This document shows, one piece after another, positions 36,301-45,440 of a stretch of 64,000 nucleotides of DNA. Source of the stretch: Thermohalobaculum sp050331395 (GTDB taxonomy: Bacteria > Pseudomonadota > Alphaproteobacteria > Rhodobacterales > Rhodobacteraceae); contig JBHJGX010000021.1 in the NCBI GenBank assembly GCA_050331395.1, positions 45,462-109,461 on the forward strand, given 5' to 3'. The position numbers were made by a program, and so were the translations under genes. Each line of letters begins with the position of its first letter. Positions within the stretch are counted from its first letter, which is position 1. A model generated the notes under the pieces. It was given only the letters and a program-made list of their open reading frames with translations, made no database searches and had not been told where the DNA came from.

Positions 36301-37641
36301 GTCCTCAAAGATCACGTCGAGCATGGTGAGCGCGCCGCCGACGAAGAGGGCGCCACCGGCGGATTCCGATTGCGCGGTGGTGTTCTCGGCAAAGGCGACA
36401 TCGCTCAGCGTCGCGTCGCCGTCGACGGCGATCGCCCCGCCGACCGAGGCGACCCCGTCGGTCGCGCTCCCGCTCGCGCTGCCGCCCGCGAAATCCAGAT
36501 CGCCCCCGGCGAAGACCGCCCCGCCGAGCGACGCCGTCCCCGACGTGCTGTTGCCGCTAAACGTGACGTTGGTCAGCGCCACGTCGCCGCCGGCCGAGAC
36601 CGCGCCGCCCGAGGAGTTGAGCCCGTCCGTCCCGTTGTCGCTGAGCGCGAGATCGCTGAGCGTGACGCCCGCATTCGAGAAGAGCCCGCCGCCGGCCGCG
36701 TTGGCGCCGTCGGTCGTGTTGCCGGAGACGATGCTCGCCCGGGTGCCGGAGAATTCCTCGAGGCTGCCCACGGTGATTGACCCGTCCGCATAGGCTCCGC
36801 CGCCCTTTGAGCCGTCCTGGGTGGTGCGGTTGCCGGTCAGGCTCGTGCCGAGGAGCGAGAGATCGCCGCGCGTAGCGATCCCGCCGCCGACCGAGGAGAG
36901 CCCGGTCGCGTCGTTGCCCGAGATCGTCGAGCCCTCGACGCGCAAATTGCCGCCCGCATAGATGCCGCCGCCGTTCGCATAGGTGCCGCCGGTCGCGTTG
37001 TCGGAGACGGTCGAGGTCACCACGGCGACCGCGCCCCGGGCGCCGATGCCGCCGCCGCTGCCCGAGGCGCCGGAGGTGCTGTTATCGGTCACCGTCGAGC
37101 GGGTGAGCACCACCTCACCCTCGGCAAAGACGCCGCCGCCCGGCGCATTGTCGCCGAGTGTGCGGTTGTTCTCGATCACGCTGTCGGTGATCGTCACATC
37201 GCCGAAACCGTAAACCGCGCCGCCCGATTGCCCGTCGTCGCCGGTCTGGTTGTCGCGGAGCGTGACATTCGTCAGCACCAGATCGCCGAGGGACCGGATC
37301 GCGCCGCCGTCGCCCACCCCGCCGCCGAGGCCCGTCGTATCGCCGTTCACGATGGTGAGGTCGCGGACGGTGAGGCTGGCCTGGGTATTCGTCAGCTGCA
37401 GCGCCCGCGAGATCCCGAGCGCGTCGAGCGTCACGTTGCCGCCGCCGTTGATGGTGAGCGTGTCGCTGATCGGCAGCTCGCCCTGGGTAAGCCCGAGGGT
37501 GACCGGGCTGTTGCCGAGTTCGCTGAAATCGATGACGTCGGGGCCCGGGTTCTGGTTGGCAAAGAGCACAGCCTCGCGGAGGCTGAGCTGCCCGTCGGCG
37601 ATGATCCCGTCCTGTTCGGTGGTGATAAAATAGGTCGCCAT
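33391..37641 (-). CDS. Large beta-helix/cadherin-repeat protein with C-terminal DUF4214
   Basis: The 1416-residue predicted surface or secreted protein starts with a 'SLREAVLFANQNPG' N-terminal block. A long right-handed beta-helix follows (about 60-770), made of short repeats such as 'GGAVxxxGDVxLTNVTFSGN'. Then come five cadherin-like repeats (about 800-1290, NxAPxAxDD...VLANDxDxD). The C-terminus carries DUF4214 repeats ('ALLYEAAFDRLGDIEGINFW', 'LLFNNVFGREGEEDAVEFW'). No signal peptide is visible, so type I secretion is plausible. AGGAG lies 10 bases before ATG. The gene converges on the GT-C-like gene with 21 bases between stops. Adhesion or S-layer-like roles are inferred from architecture only. 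Confidence 0.87.
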   Translation of the reverse strand: MATYFITTEQDGIIADGQLSLREAVLFANQNPGPDVIDFSELGNSPVTLGLTQGELPISDTLTINGGGNVTLDALGISRALQLTNTQASLTVRDLTIVNGDTTGLGGGVGDGGAIRSLGDLVLTNVTLRDNQTGDDGQSGGAVYGFGDVTITDSVIENNRTLGDNAPGGGVFAEGEVVLTRSTVTDNSTSGASGSGGGIGARGAVAVVTSTVSDNATGGTYANGGGIYAGGNLRVEGSTISGNDATGLSSVGGGIATRGDLSLLGTSLTGNRTTQDGSKGGGAYADGSITVGSLEEFSGTRASIVSGNTTDGANAAGGGLFSNAGVTLSDLALSDNGTDGLNSSGGAVSAGGDVALTNVTFSGNSTSGTASLGGAVFAGGDLDFAGGSASGSATDGVASVGGAIAVDGDATLSDVAFAENTTAQSESAGGALFVGGALTMLDVIFEDNGTEGIDSDGGAVAAIGAIQGDRLSFRGNTTEGDDASGGALSGAADVAIRDSLFDENATTGVAATGGALDVGGALTLLTTTVGNSSTAGANATGGGISVGGSALVTNSTIAANTTAGSLAQGGGLFVDGEAALFNTTVTANATLGTTSAGGGVFVRDALTLGNSIVLGNAAALSEDEDQEIAGGADFSGPETEGENIFGAAGETASQVFASTVSLPGQARGGLLADNGGLRATVALNASGSNPALDVGQSSLLSEAASGRDLTGDGDTDDVIRTDGRGEGFARDIPLPQVGNAQSDTVDLGAFEASQVNQAPTANDDATSLTEDDSFVDIAVLANDFDADQGGGISLLDITADGIEGSVAALPSGAVRYTNADAFQSLAVGESAVETFTYRIQDQAGGTASATVTVTVTGRNDPPTAADDTAAIASNAEALRVEVLANDSDPDASDALRVSALDTGATLGAASISADGTAIDYAPDGAFATLLDGETATDTVVYTLSDGQGGTATATLTVTISGQTVAPIPVDDVAGVGEDGPSVAIDVLANDIALSPDRPISVIALEQTGTLGRAEITGEGAGVSYSPQGAFEALSVGQTATDTFRYTISDGLASAIGEVTVTVAGQNDAPSAADDTGEVSADAGETGFDVLANDTDPDQVDTLLIVGIDPGETLGAARVSDDGTQILYDPGAAFAGLTEGQTATDRVAYVAGDGEGGTALATLTITVTGTAAQLPPIAAPDTLAAPAEAGILFDVLADNGAGTDSDPNGDPLTVSVETDALNGRIAVIDDGRVVYRANDGFVGRDFFEYRIDDGAGNSAVGRGIVDVPAEIVAPEISPAEAQCIALLYEAAFDRLGDIEGINFWIDGLEAGETKRAIAAEFLGSDEFTNTNGEIDDLDDEAYVQLLFNNVFGREGEEDAVEFWLERLADPTVTRSDVLLSFSESFEALRLSPAVATLVEEEPGIWDFAEAPESFDFV

Positions 37642-37904
37642 CGACTACTTTCTCCTGCTCGTTCTGATCGGATGGGCCGTCGCGCTTCCCATAAACAGGC
37701 GCTTCGGGTCTGTCTGCCCCCGAGTCGACCTGAATGGGCGGATGTGATCAGGCTGCGCCGCGACGCCTTAAGACCGCGTTAACCACGACGCATAGCGGGG
37801 CTCTCCGCCGCACGCGTTGCCCGAAGATCCGTGATGGATCAAAACGTTAGCGAAGGGGCGGGCAGCGAAAGCGAGCGGCAAGCCGCCGCGCCCGGGCTCC
37901 GGCC

Positions 37905-39641
37905 TCAGGCGGCGGCCTGCCCGGCAAACCGCGCCGCCATCGTCTCCCGCGCCGCATCGTCGATCTTGGCAAAGAGGTTCTCGGGCACGGCAAAGGGCGC
38001 GCCCGGTTCGAGCACGGCAAGCGCTTCTCCGACGGCGTCGGGCCAGGCATGGGCATCGCCGGGGCGGCCGAGCGCGGCGAGGATCGTATCGGATGCATCC
38101 GGAATGAACGGCCGGGACAGGACGGCATAGAACCGGCAGAGATTGAGCCCGAACCGCACGATCGCGCCCGCGCGCGCGGGATCGGTTTTGAAGACGGCCC
38201 ACGGCTCGGCCGCCTGCAAGTATTCGTTGCCTTCGACCCAAATCGCGCGGGTCTCTGCCGCCGCCCGACGGAGCTCGATGGCCTCCCAATGCCCCTCCAG
38301 CGCGCGCACGCGCACCTCGAGCCGGGCGATGAGTGCCGCCTCGGTGGGCCCGTAGTTGCCCTCGGGCACGGCGTCGCCGAATTTCGACCGGCAGAACTTG
38401 GTGACCCGCGACACGAAATTGCCGAGCACGTCCGCGAGATCCTTGTTCACCTGCGCCTGGAAGCTTTCCCAGGTGAAATCCGCATCCGCGCTCTCGGGCG
38501 CATTCGCCAACAACCACCAGCGCCAATAATCCGACGGCAGGATCTCCAGCGCTTGGTCCATGAAAATCCCACGGCCTTGCGAGGTCGAGAATTTGCCGCC
38601 TTCGTAATTTAGCCAATTGGTCGACTTGATGAAATCGACGAGCTTCCATGGCTCGGCGCCGTCGTGATTGGCGCCCATCAGCGTGGCTGGAAAAGAGAGC
38701 GTGTGAAAGGGCACGTTATCTTTGCCCATGACCTGGACATAGCGAACCTCGTCAGCACCGTAATCCTCCCGCCACCAGCGGAGCCATGCCGTGTCGTCGA
38801 GCCCCTGCGCGTCGGCCCATTCCGCGGTCGCGGCGATGTATTCGATCGGCGCATCGAACCAGACATAGAAGACCTTGCCCTCCATGCCGGGCCAGGGCGC
38901 ATCGCCGCGCCGGACCGGGATGCCCCAGTCGAGGTCCCGGGTGATGCCCCGGTCCTGGAGCCCGTCGCCGTCGCGGAGCCATTTCTTGGCGATCGAGGTC
39001 GAGAGGACGGGCCAGTCGGTCTTGCCGTCGATCCAGGCCTCGAGCCGGTCGCGAAGCGCGGATTGGCGCAGAAAGAGGTGCTTGGTCTCGCGAAGCTCCA
39101 CATCCGTCGCCCCGGAAATCGCCGAGCGGGGCGCGATCAGATCCGCCGGATCGAGCTGTTTGGTGCAATTCTCGCATTGGTCCCCGCGGGCGCGCTCATA
39201 GCCGCAACTCGGGCAGGTTCCCTCGACATAGCGGTCCGGGAGGAAGCGCCCGTCGGTCGGCGAATAGGCTTGGCGAGTGGCGACCTCCTCGATGAGGCCG
39301 GCCTCGTCGAGCCGTTTCGCAAAATGCTGGGTCAGGCGGTGGTTGCGCTCGGAGGACGACCGGCCGAACCAGTCGAAGGAGAGCCGGAAGCCGTCGGCGA
39401 TCCGCTTCTGAACGGCCCACATCTCGGCGCAATACGCGGCGACCGGACGGCCCGCCTTGGCAGCGGCGAGTTCGGCCGGAGTGCCGTGCTCGTCGGTCGC
39501 GCAGATGAACAGCACCTCATGGCCGCGCGCCCGCAGATAGCGGGCATAGGCGTCGGCGGGCAGCTGCGAGCCGACCAGGTTGCCGAGATGTTTGACGCCG
39601 TTGATATAGGGAAGCGCCGATGTGATGAGCTTGCGAGCCAT
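37905..39641 (-). CDS. metG: Methionyl-tRNA synthetase
   Basis: The 578-residue class I aminoacyl-tRNA synthetase charges tRNA-Met in the cytosol. The HIGH-type motif is 'YINGVKHLGN' (12-21), with Asn in place of the second His. The KMSKS-type loop is KFSTS (350-354). Two zinc-knuckle pairs (CPSC and CENC) lie around 141-160. The anticodon-binding helical domain follows, with no C-terminal EMAP-like dimerisation domain; this short form is common in alphaproteobacteria. It is 92 bases downstream of the SH3 lipoprotein gene and may have its own promoter. Confidence 0.97.
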   Translation of the reverse strand: MARKLITSALPYINGVKHLGNLVGSQLPADAYARYLRARGHEVLFICATDEHGTPAELAAAKAGRPVAAYCAEMWAVQKRIADGFRLSFDWFGRSSSERNHRLTQHFAKRLDEAGLIEEVATRQAYSPTDGRFLPDRYVEGTCPSCGYERARGDQCENCTKQLDPADLIAPRSAISGATDVELRETKHLFLRQSALRDRLEAWIDGKTDWPVLSTSIAKKWLRDGDGLQDRGITRDLDWGIPVRRGDAPWPGMEGKVFYVWFDAPIEYIAATAEWADAQGLDDTAWLRWWREDYGADEVRYVQVMGKDNVPFHTLSFPATLMGANHDGAEPWKLVDFIKSTNWLNYEGGKFSTSQGRGIFMDQALEILPSDYWRWWLLANAPESADADFTWESFQAQVNKDLADVLGNFVSRVTKFCRSKFGDAVPEGNYGPTEAALIARLEVRVRALEGHWEAIELRRAAAETRAIWVEGNEYLQAAEPWAVFKTDPARAGAIVRFGLNLCRFYAVLSRPFIPDASDTILAALGRPGDAHAWPDAVGEALAVLEPGAPFAVPENLFAKIDDAARETMAARFAGQAAA

Positions 39642-39733
39642 GACACCCTCCGTTCTCTCGCCTTGATAACGGAGCGCACCGGTCTGCGATAGGCCGGGGC
39701 CCGCGGCATGCGCAGGCCCCGATCCGGACGATG

Positions 39734-40879
39734 TCAGGCGGCCAGCGCCTCGAGCGCCGACAATTCGTCGCCGATCTGCTCCTCGAAGGCCTGATCCTCG
39801 GCACGGATATCCGCGGCCTCGAGATAGAGCGCCTCCACATCGGATTTCGGCGGCGGCCGGCGGGATTTGTCGACCTGAGGCACCGCGACCGCGCCGGGAG
39901 AGGTCCGGGCGACCGTGCCCCCGCCCGTGCTCGGCCGCGAGGCCGACAGGAAGCGCGAGGCCACGAAGGCCGCCGCTCCGTCGCGGGTGTCGAGCTGGCT
40001 CCAGCCGCCGCTGCCGCCGATCACGCCGACCCTCTGGCCGGGTGCGAGCCCACCGACAACTGAAAACTGCGTCCCCGGCCCCGAGCGGACATTCACGCTC
40101 GCCGTCGCGAACCGGGTCTCCCCGCCCGAACCGAGCACCAGCCGGCCGCGGGTCCCGCCCGTCGGCTGGCTGCCGCCCCGCACCACCGGCTGATAGGTGG
40201 TGGCCGTTTGCGAGACCACGATCGAACGGTCTATGCCTTGGGTCTTCGAGAGCGCATCGGCGTAGACGCCGTTGTTCTCGTCCACATCGCCCATCACCAG
40301 ATTGATCTGCCGGCGGTCGTCCGCGATCCGGTTCCGCAGCACCGCGAGCTCGGCCCGCGCCGCATCGCCCGAAATCTGGCCGGTCTCGATCCGGCGGCGG
40401 AGATCGGCGACTTCGTTCGCGCGGCAGGTGTTGAGCCGGCGCACCGCCTCGCCGATCGTCGAGACATAGGCGCGGGAGCTGCGCACGTCCTGATTGATGG
40501 CCTGGACGACCTCGGCGCGGTTCTGGGCCTGCTGCGCCTTGGCATCCACATAGCCCTTGGCCGCGCCGGCGAGCCCGCCGGCGATGGCGCCGCCGATCGC
40601 ACCGCCGATATCGCCGGTGATCACCCCGCCGATAATGCCGCCGATCACGGCCCCAACCACGACATTGCCCGCGATCGTGTCGTTAAAGCGCTGCTGCGCC
40701 TCGACCATCGGTTGGCGGTTTTGCGAGCACGGGTCGTTCGCCTGCACGCCTGGGCCCGTCGCCACGCAGCCCTGGAGCAAAAGCGCGCCGCCGACGAGGC
40801 AGGCAAGCGCCGCTCGGCCCGGCGTTTGCAGGCCGTCGCACAACCGGGCGAGGCGCGCCCGGATCCCCTCGAACACCAT
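39734..40879 (-). CDS. Lipoprotein with glycine-zipper and SH3 domain (TagQ position)
   Basis: The 381-residue protein has a lipoprotein signal with lipobox LLLQGC (Cys 38). A glycine-zipper membrane segment (71-106) is followed by a coiled-coil-prone region (110-200). A bacterial SH3 domain is at 257-312 ('ASVNVRSGPGTQFSVVGG'), then a charged tail. Probably anchored to the outer membrane and in contact with peptidoglycan or partner proteins. ATG 40879 overlaps the upstream stop (TGATG) and has AAGGAGGA 6 bases before it. It ends a run resembling TagT-TagS-TagR; by position and lipidation it could be the TagQ counterpart, but sequence likeness to TagQ is not established. Confidence 0.78.
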   Translation of the reverse strand: MVFEGIRARLARLCDGLQTPGRAALACLVGGALLLQGCVATGPGVQANDPCSQNRQPMVEAQQRFNDTIAGNVVVGAVIGGIIGGVITGDIGGAIGGAIAGGLAGAAKGYVDAKAQQAQNRAEVVQAINQDVRSSRAYVSTIGEAVRRLNTCRANEVADLRRRIETGQISGDAARAELAVLRNRIADDRRQINLVMGDVDENNGVYADALSKTQGIDRSIVVSQTATTYQPVVRGGSQPTGGTRGRLVLGSGGETRFATASVNVRSGPGTQFSVVGGLAPGQRVGVIGGSGGWSQLDTRDGAAAFVASRFLSASRPSTGGGTVARTSPGAVAVPQVDKSRRPPPKSDVEALYLEAADIRAEDQAFEEQIGDELSALEALAA

Positions 40880-41547
40880 CAAATATCCTCCTTCTTCTTG
40901 TCTGGAGCCGTCACGGATGGTTCGGGCGGCGGCGGCGCGCTGCGCAGCTCGAGCCGTTTGCGATAGGTGTCGTCGAGCTCCGCCCGCCAGCGATCGATCA
41001 TACCGCGGGTGACGCGCTCGGCCCGGTGGAACTCTTCGATATGAGCCTTTACCAACGGGTAAATCTGATGGAGCCGGGCGAGCCGGCGGGCTTTCAGATC
41101 CTCGGCGACGGCATCGCCCACCCGGTCGAGGCGCGACCACAGATTGCCGGCGAGTTCGGAGACGATCTCGAGATAGGCGTTGAACTCCTCGTCGACCTCG
41201 AGATCGAGCGCCACGAGCCGCCGCTCGAGCTTGGCGAGCCGGGCCTCGTATTCCACGCGGCGTTCGGAGGTGGGGCCGAGCCGGTCGATGCGCTCGCGCA
41301 CCCGGCCGTATTCGCTGAAGGCGACCAGGATCGTCCGGCCGCGCAGGCGCACGCTCTCGGCAATGGCGAGCGCGGTGATCAGCCGTTCGCGGAGTTCCGC
41401 CTCCTCGACCGCGAGGCGGGCATCTCCGGGCGCGGCTTCGACGCCGGGTGCGGGGCGAGAGGCGGCGGGGGCTTGCGCCGCCGCCCAGAGCGGCGTGACG
41501 GTCAGGACGGTCGCGAGCAGCGCGAGTGTGGCGAGCGATCGGGTCAT
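40879..41547 (-). CDS. Periplasmic coiled-coil protein, function unknown
   Basis: The 222-residue protein has a signal peptide (about 1-25, ending WAAAQA). It is otherwise almost wholly helical and charged, with heptad-like stretches (AVEEAELRERL, RVEYEARLAKLERRLVALDLEV) and ends KKKEDI. It overlaps the SUMF1-domain gene by 4 bases upstream and the SH3 lipoprotein by 1 base, so it belongs to this operon. I recognise no family. A structural linker between the SUMF1-like protein and the lipoprotein is a guess from gene order. Confidence 0.75.
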   Translation of the reverse strand: MTRSLATLALLATVLTVTPLWAAAQAPAASRPAPGVEAAPGDARLAVEEAELRERLITALAIAESVRLRGRTILVAFSEYGRVRERIDRLGPTSERRVEYEARLAKLERRLVALDLEVDEEFNAYLEIVSELAGNLWSRLDRVGDAVAEDLKARRLARLHQIYPLVKAHIEEFHRAERVTRGMIDRWRAELDDTYRKRLELRSAPPPPEPSVTAPDKKKEDI

Positions 41548-43409
41548 CGGGTCCTCTTCTCGTCGCGCTCGGCGCGGGTCTGGTCGATGGCATAAAGCCA
41601 GCGGTCGTACATCTCGGCGTCGCGCCCTCCGGTCTCCAGACGTTCCGCCAGATGCGCGGATTGGAGCTCGAACATCTCCGCGAGCTTCTCCAAGTCGGGC
41701 CGGTCGAAACGCTCCCGCACCTGCGCTTCGACACCGGCGAGAAGCGCGGGATCGGGCTCGCCTGCCAGGCTCTCGAGATTGTCGAGATAGGCGCGGTAGA
41801 TCTCCTCGATCTCGCGTTCCCGCGCGGCGAGCGCGTCGAAGGTCGCCTCGACCCGGGCGAGCAGATCGGCGCGCTGATCCTCGGCGATGCGGGTGCTCTC
41901 CCGGATCCGGTCGCCGGCCCGCGCGGTATCGAGCAGCGCCTTGTTCACGTTCGCGCCCGTGCGGCTGATCGCGGTCGCGAGCGTGGCGCCCGAGATGAAG
42001 CGCTGGCCGAGCGCTTCGCGGGCGGCGTCTTCGCTCTCGGCCGAGGCGCGTTGGAGAAGCTGGAGACCGTTCTCGAGGAGACGCCGGGTCTCCTCTGGGC
42101 TGGCGGTGCGGCTGTCGGCCATACGGGCAATCAGCGCGTCGAGATCGTCCACCTGCTCGGTCCGCGAGACGAGTTGGCTGCGGCTCTCGGAGAGCGCCTC
42201 GTCGAGGGCGAGATTGCTGAAATCCTCGATCGGGTAGGGCGTGCCCTCCGGCGCGCCGCGCACGAAGAAAGGCGCGACGACCGCGAACCGGGCGCCGGCG
42301 GTCGGACTTCGGACCTCGCCATCCATGCCGAAGAGCAGCGCCTCGCGTCGGTATCCGAGGCTGAGATTGCCGTCGGGCGTACCGGTCGATCCGCCGCGCA
42401 GGACCGCGCCGCCGCGTTGGCCGTGCAGCCCGTCGGGCCGGGTCGCGCGGAAGGCGTCGAGGACGAACTCCTCCGCATTGCCGATCATGTCGTAAAGCCC
42501 GAGGAGGTTAGGCGCTTTGCGTCCGACGCCGTGGGTGGCGAAGTCGCCCCAGCCCTCGGTTTGCGCGATCGCCTCGAGGGCGGGGGTTTCGGGCCCTGCA
42601 GAGCCTGCGATCTCGTGGAGACGAGCGTTTCGCGCATCGCCCGAGGTGCGGCCGGCGCGGGCGGCATATTCCCATTCGGCCTCGGTCGGCAGGCGCACGA
42701 AGCCCGCGGAGCCGTCCTGCCAGGGCATCACCGGCTTGACGCCCCCGTCGATGAGGCGCCGGTCGATCTCGAGCAGCCAGAGCGTGTAGGCGCGGGAAAA
42801 ATCCACCGCCTCGAACCAGGTGAGCCCGGTCGCCGGGATCACGAGATCGGCCCGCCCGCGGCCGTCGGCGACGCTTGCGCCCTCCATCCAGGCATTGTGC
42901 GCGGCGCAGACGGGGGCCTCGGCGCCGAAAGCCGCGACCCCTTCGGCGAACAGCCCCTCCCGATAGAGATGCCATTGCGGGCCGGTGATCTCGTAGGCGC
43001 CGATCCAATAGGCCCGGTCGGTCAGCTGTCCGCCCTCGGTGATCGAAAAACTGCCCGAAAGCACGTCGGACCAAGGCGCGACCTCGGAGGACCGGCGCGC
43101 GTTGGCCGAGAGCGCGTTCGGGTCGCCATAGGCCGGCCGCACCTGGCCGAGGATATGCTCGACGCCCACATCGACGCGGCGGAACACCATCACATGCCCA
43201 CAGGGCATCGGCAGAACGAGCGTTTCCGGCCGGGTCGCGTCGCGGTCGATGGTCCGGCATTCGAGCACGGCCCCGGCCTCGCGCGCGGCGACATATGGCC
43301 CCGGATCGTCGAAGTGGCAGCGGTCGCCTTCGGCCGCCCCCGCGCCCGTTCCAGCCAAAAGCGCGGCCGCCGACATCGCCGCGGCGAAGATCATGCGCAT
43401 GTCACCCAT
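41544..43409 (-). CDS. SUMF1/formylglycine-generating-enzyme-like periplasmic protein (TagR-like)
   Basis: The 621-residue protein has a signal peptide (about 1-25, AALLAGTGAGAA). A SUMF1-type domain spans about 90-370: 'YEITGPQWHLYREG', 'TWFEAVDFSRAYTLWL', 'RLPTEAEWEYAARAG', 'GLYDMIGNAEEFVLD' and 'LRGGS'. A long helical C-terminal region (about 395-621) follows. It departs from canonical sulfatase-activating enzymes at several usual motifs, and no sulfatase is nearby, so a structural or binding role is likelier. In Pseudomonas type VI loci TagR, a periplasmic protein of this fold, activates the kinase PpkA. Here it lies next to a TagS-like permease, a TagT-like ATPase and a PpkA-type vWA protein. 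ATG 43409 overlaps the permease stop; ATG 43400 is possible. Confidence 0.8.
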   Translation of the reverse strand: MGDMRMIFAAAMSAAALLAGTGAGAAEGDRCHFDDPGPYVAAREAGAVLECRTIDRDATRPETLVLPMPCGHVMVFRRVDVGVEHILGQVRPAYGDPNALSANARRSSEVAPWSDVLSGSFSITEGGQLTDRAYWIGAYEITGPQWHLYREGLFAEGVAAFGAEAPVCAAHNAWMEGASVADGRGRADLVIPATGLTWFEAVDFSRAYTLWLLEIDRRLIDGGVKPVMPWQDGSAGFVRLPTEAEWEYAARAGRTSGDARNARLHEIAGSAGPETPALEAIAQTEGWGDFATHGVGRKAPNLLGLYDMIGNAEEFVLDAFRATRPDGLHGQRGGAVLRGGSTGTPDGNLSLGYRREALLFGMDGEVRSPTAGARFAVVAPFFVRGAPEGTPYPIEDFSNLALDEALSESRSQLVSRTEQVDDLDALIARMADSRTASPEETRRLLENGLQLLQRASAESEDAAREALGQRFISGATLATAISRTGANVNKALLDTARAGDRIRESTRIAEDQRADLLARVEATFDALAAREREIEEIYRAYLDNLESLAGEPDPALLAGVEAQVRERFDRPDLEKLAEMFELQSAHLAERLETGGRDAEMYDRWLYAIDQTRAERDEKRTR

Positions 43410-44625
43410 CCCTCAACGTCTCCGCCGGCGAGATCCGCATCGCCCGCCGCGCCGCCGCCACGCTGGAGACCGCCGCGAGTGCGACCGTCGCCAAGAGCGC
43501 GATCCCCGCCCGGTCGACCGGCAGACGCATGAGCCCCCCCGCCTCGGCCGGGACGAGATCCTGGAAGAGCGCCCCGATCACGGGCTGCATCAAAGCGTAC
43601 ACGAGAAGCGCGATCAGGGCACCCGCAAAGGCGAGCGCCATGGCCTGGACGACCGGAAACCAGCGCAGTTGGCCCGGGCCGTAGCCGACGAGCCGCAGCA
43701 CCGCGAGCACCTGACGCTTGCGGGCGACATTGGCCACCTGATTGAGCCCCACGGTGATCGCAAATCCCGCGACCGTCAGCCCGAGGATCGCCGCGAAGAG
43801 CCGGCCGAGATCGCGGTTCACCCGTTCGGCAAAGGCGATCTTGTCCGCGGCCGATTGCACGTCGTAGCCCTGCGAGACGAGCCAGCGCCGGAGCGGCTCG
43901 ACCGTGTCGATGGAGCGGGCATAGAGGCGGAACCCGCCCCAGGCATCGGCCCGCGGATCGTCGCCCGGCCAGCCATAGCGCTCGACCCGCACCCATTCCT
44001 GGTAATCCTGGATCGCCATCAGGATCGGCAGCGGCGCGAAGGCCCGCGCCCGGGTCTCGGCGCCCGGCGGCAGCACCGCGGCGACGGTGAGCGCGAGACC
44101 GACCCGCTCCACCCGGCCCGTGGACGAGGCCCGGCGCTCGAGCACGAGGGTGACCGTATCGCCCGGATCCGCCCGCAGCGTCTCGGCGGCGCGGGCCGAG
44201 AGGACGGCCCTCTCGCCAATGGGCGCGGCGATCTCCGCATAGGCCAGCAGCGGGTCGCCCTCGGCCGTCGGCGTCAGGATCGCATCGACCGGCCGGGCGC
44301 CGTCGACCCCCCGGTGGATCATCCGCACCTGCAAATTGATGTACCGGGTGCGCGGGATCGCAAAGCCCGTCTCCGGGCGCGCGCGGATCTCGGCGAACCG
44401 AACATTCGACAGGCTTGCGAGCGGCAGATGGCGGAGCTCGAGATTGGCCGGATCCGAGGCGAGGCGCGCGCGCATGGTCTCGACCACGCCGAACCAGAGC
44501 CCGAAGAGAATGAGAAGGGGCGCGATCGCCACGGTGATGCCGAGGACCCCGACGAGCGTGCCCCGCCACTCATGCGCCAAGTCCCTAAGCGCAAGGCGCC
44601 AGATCGGAAAGCGAAAACCGCTCAC
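43402..44625 (-). CDS. FtsX/MacB-type ABC permease (TagS-like)
   Basis: The 407-residue protein has one N-terminal helix (about 24-46), a large periplasmic domain (about 50-275) and three C-terminal helices. It ends in the FtsX signature 'AARRAMRISPAETLRDG'. This is the topology of mechanotransmission permeases that do not move substrate through the membrane but drive periplasmic partners. GTG 44625 overlaps the ATPase stop (GTGA). With the ATPase upstream and SUMF1-like gene downstream, the set matches TagT-TagS-TagR. Confidence 0.85.
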   Translation of the reverse strand: MSGFRFPIWRLALRDLAHEWRGTLVGVLGITVAIAPLLILFGLWFGVVETMRARLASDPANLELRHLPLASLSNVRFAEIRARPETGFAIPRTRYINLQVRMIHRGVDGARPVDAILTPTAEGDPLLAYAEIAAPIGERAVLSARAAETLRADPGDTVTLVLERRASSTGRVERVGLALTVAAVLPPGAETRARAFAPLPILMAIQDYQEWVRVERYGWPGDDPRADAWGGFRLYARSIDTVEPLRRWLVSQGYDVQSAADKIAFAERVNRDLGRLFAAILGLTVAGFAITVGLNQVANVARKRQVLAVLRLVGYGPGQLRWFPVVQAMALAFAGALIALLVYALMQPVIGALFQDLVPAEAGGLMRLPVDRAGIALLATVALAAVSSVAAARRAMRISPAETLRDG

Positions 44626-45440
44626 CGCGCCTCTCCCGGCACGAAGGCGACCGTCGGGCCTTCGGCGGTCTCTCGGAGCGTGGCGCGCAGCACCGGCAGG
44701 TCGAATTCGGCGATGAGCGACCAGGAATGGCTCGCCATGATCACGGCCAGGTCCCGCTCGGCGGTGAGCTCGAGCAGCAATTCGAGGGTCGCGCGGGCGG
44801 TCGGCGGGTCGAGGGCCGCGGTCGGCTCGTCGGCGAGGATCAGATCCGGGTCGCCCATGATCGCCCGGCCGATGGCGACCCGCTGGCGCTGACCGATCGA
44901 GAGCGCCTCGGGCAGCCGGCCGAGCAGCTCGGATATCCCGAGCCGACGGGCGATCTCCTCGGGCATCATCGGCGGGTCGCGGTCGGGCGGCGCCGTCAGC
45001 ATCAGGTTCTCGGCGACCGTCAAAAAGGGCAGGAGCCCGCCCTGCTGGAGAATATAACCGATGGCTGCCCGGCGAAGATCGGCGAGCGCGTCGAGGCGGC
45101 CCTCCCGCAGACGCTCGGTCAGATCGGCCGCAGTGCCGTCGCGGCGAACGAGCCGAAAGCGGCGGAGACCGGTCGGCGGGGCGGTCAGCCCGAGGAGGTC
45201 GAGGAGCGTGGTCTTCCCCGAGCCCGACTCGCCCGCAAGCGCGACGAAGGCCCCCCGGTGGAGCGCGAGCCCGGGCAGGTGCAGCCGGAACTCCCCGGGC
45301 GCCGGCCCGCGGGCGAACCGCAGATCGGCGATCTCGAGCACCGGTTCCGGGGCCGCGGGCTCGGGCTCTGCCGCCCGCTCCGCAGCGCCGTCCGCCGCCG
45401 CTCTCGCCAGGTTCCCGGTCCCCGCCTCAAAGCTGGTCAC
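44622..45440 (-). CDS. ABC transporter ATP-binding protein (TagT-like)
   Basis: The 272-residue LolD/MacB-class ATPase has Walker A GESGSGKTT (70-78), signature LSIGQRQR (180-187), Walker B LILADEPTAALD (200-211) and the H-loop in 'IMASHSW'. The first ~33 residues are an Ala/Glu/Pro-rich extension before the domain. The start is GTG 45440, overlapping the vWA stop by 4 bases (GTGA); a longer upstream frame runs through the vWA gene and is not credible. It pairs with the adjacent FtsX-type permease. Confidence 0.88.
   Translation of the reverse strand: MTSFEAGTGNLARAAADGAAERAAEPEPAAPEPVLEIADLRFARGPAPGEFRLHLPGLALHRGAFVALAGESGSGKTTLLDLLGLTAPPTGLRRFRLVRRDGTAADLTERLREGRLDALADLRRAAIGYILQQGGLLPFLTVAENLMLTAPPDRDPPMMPEEIARRLGISELLGRLPEALSIGQRQRVAIGRAIMGDPDLILADEPTAALDPPTARATLELLLELTAERDLAVIMASHSWSLIAEFDLPVLRATLRETAEGPTVAFVPGEAR

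Noticed and set aside
41544..43409. Sulfatase-activating formylglycine-generating enzyme serving the ASST cluster
   Set aside because: No sulfatase is encoded in the window, the gene is embedded in a different operon over 19 kb away, and ASSTs do not need formylglycine.
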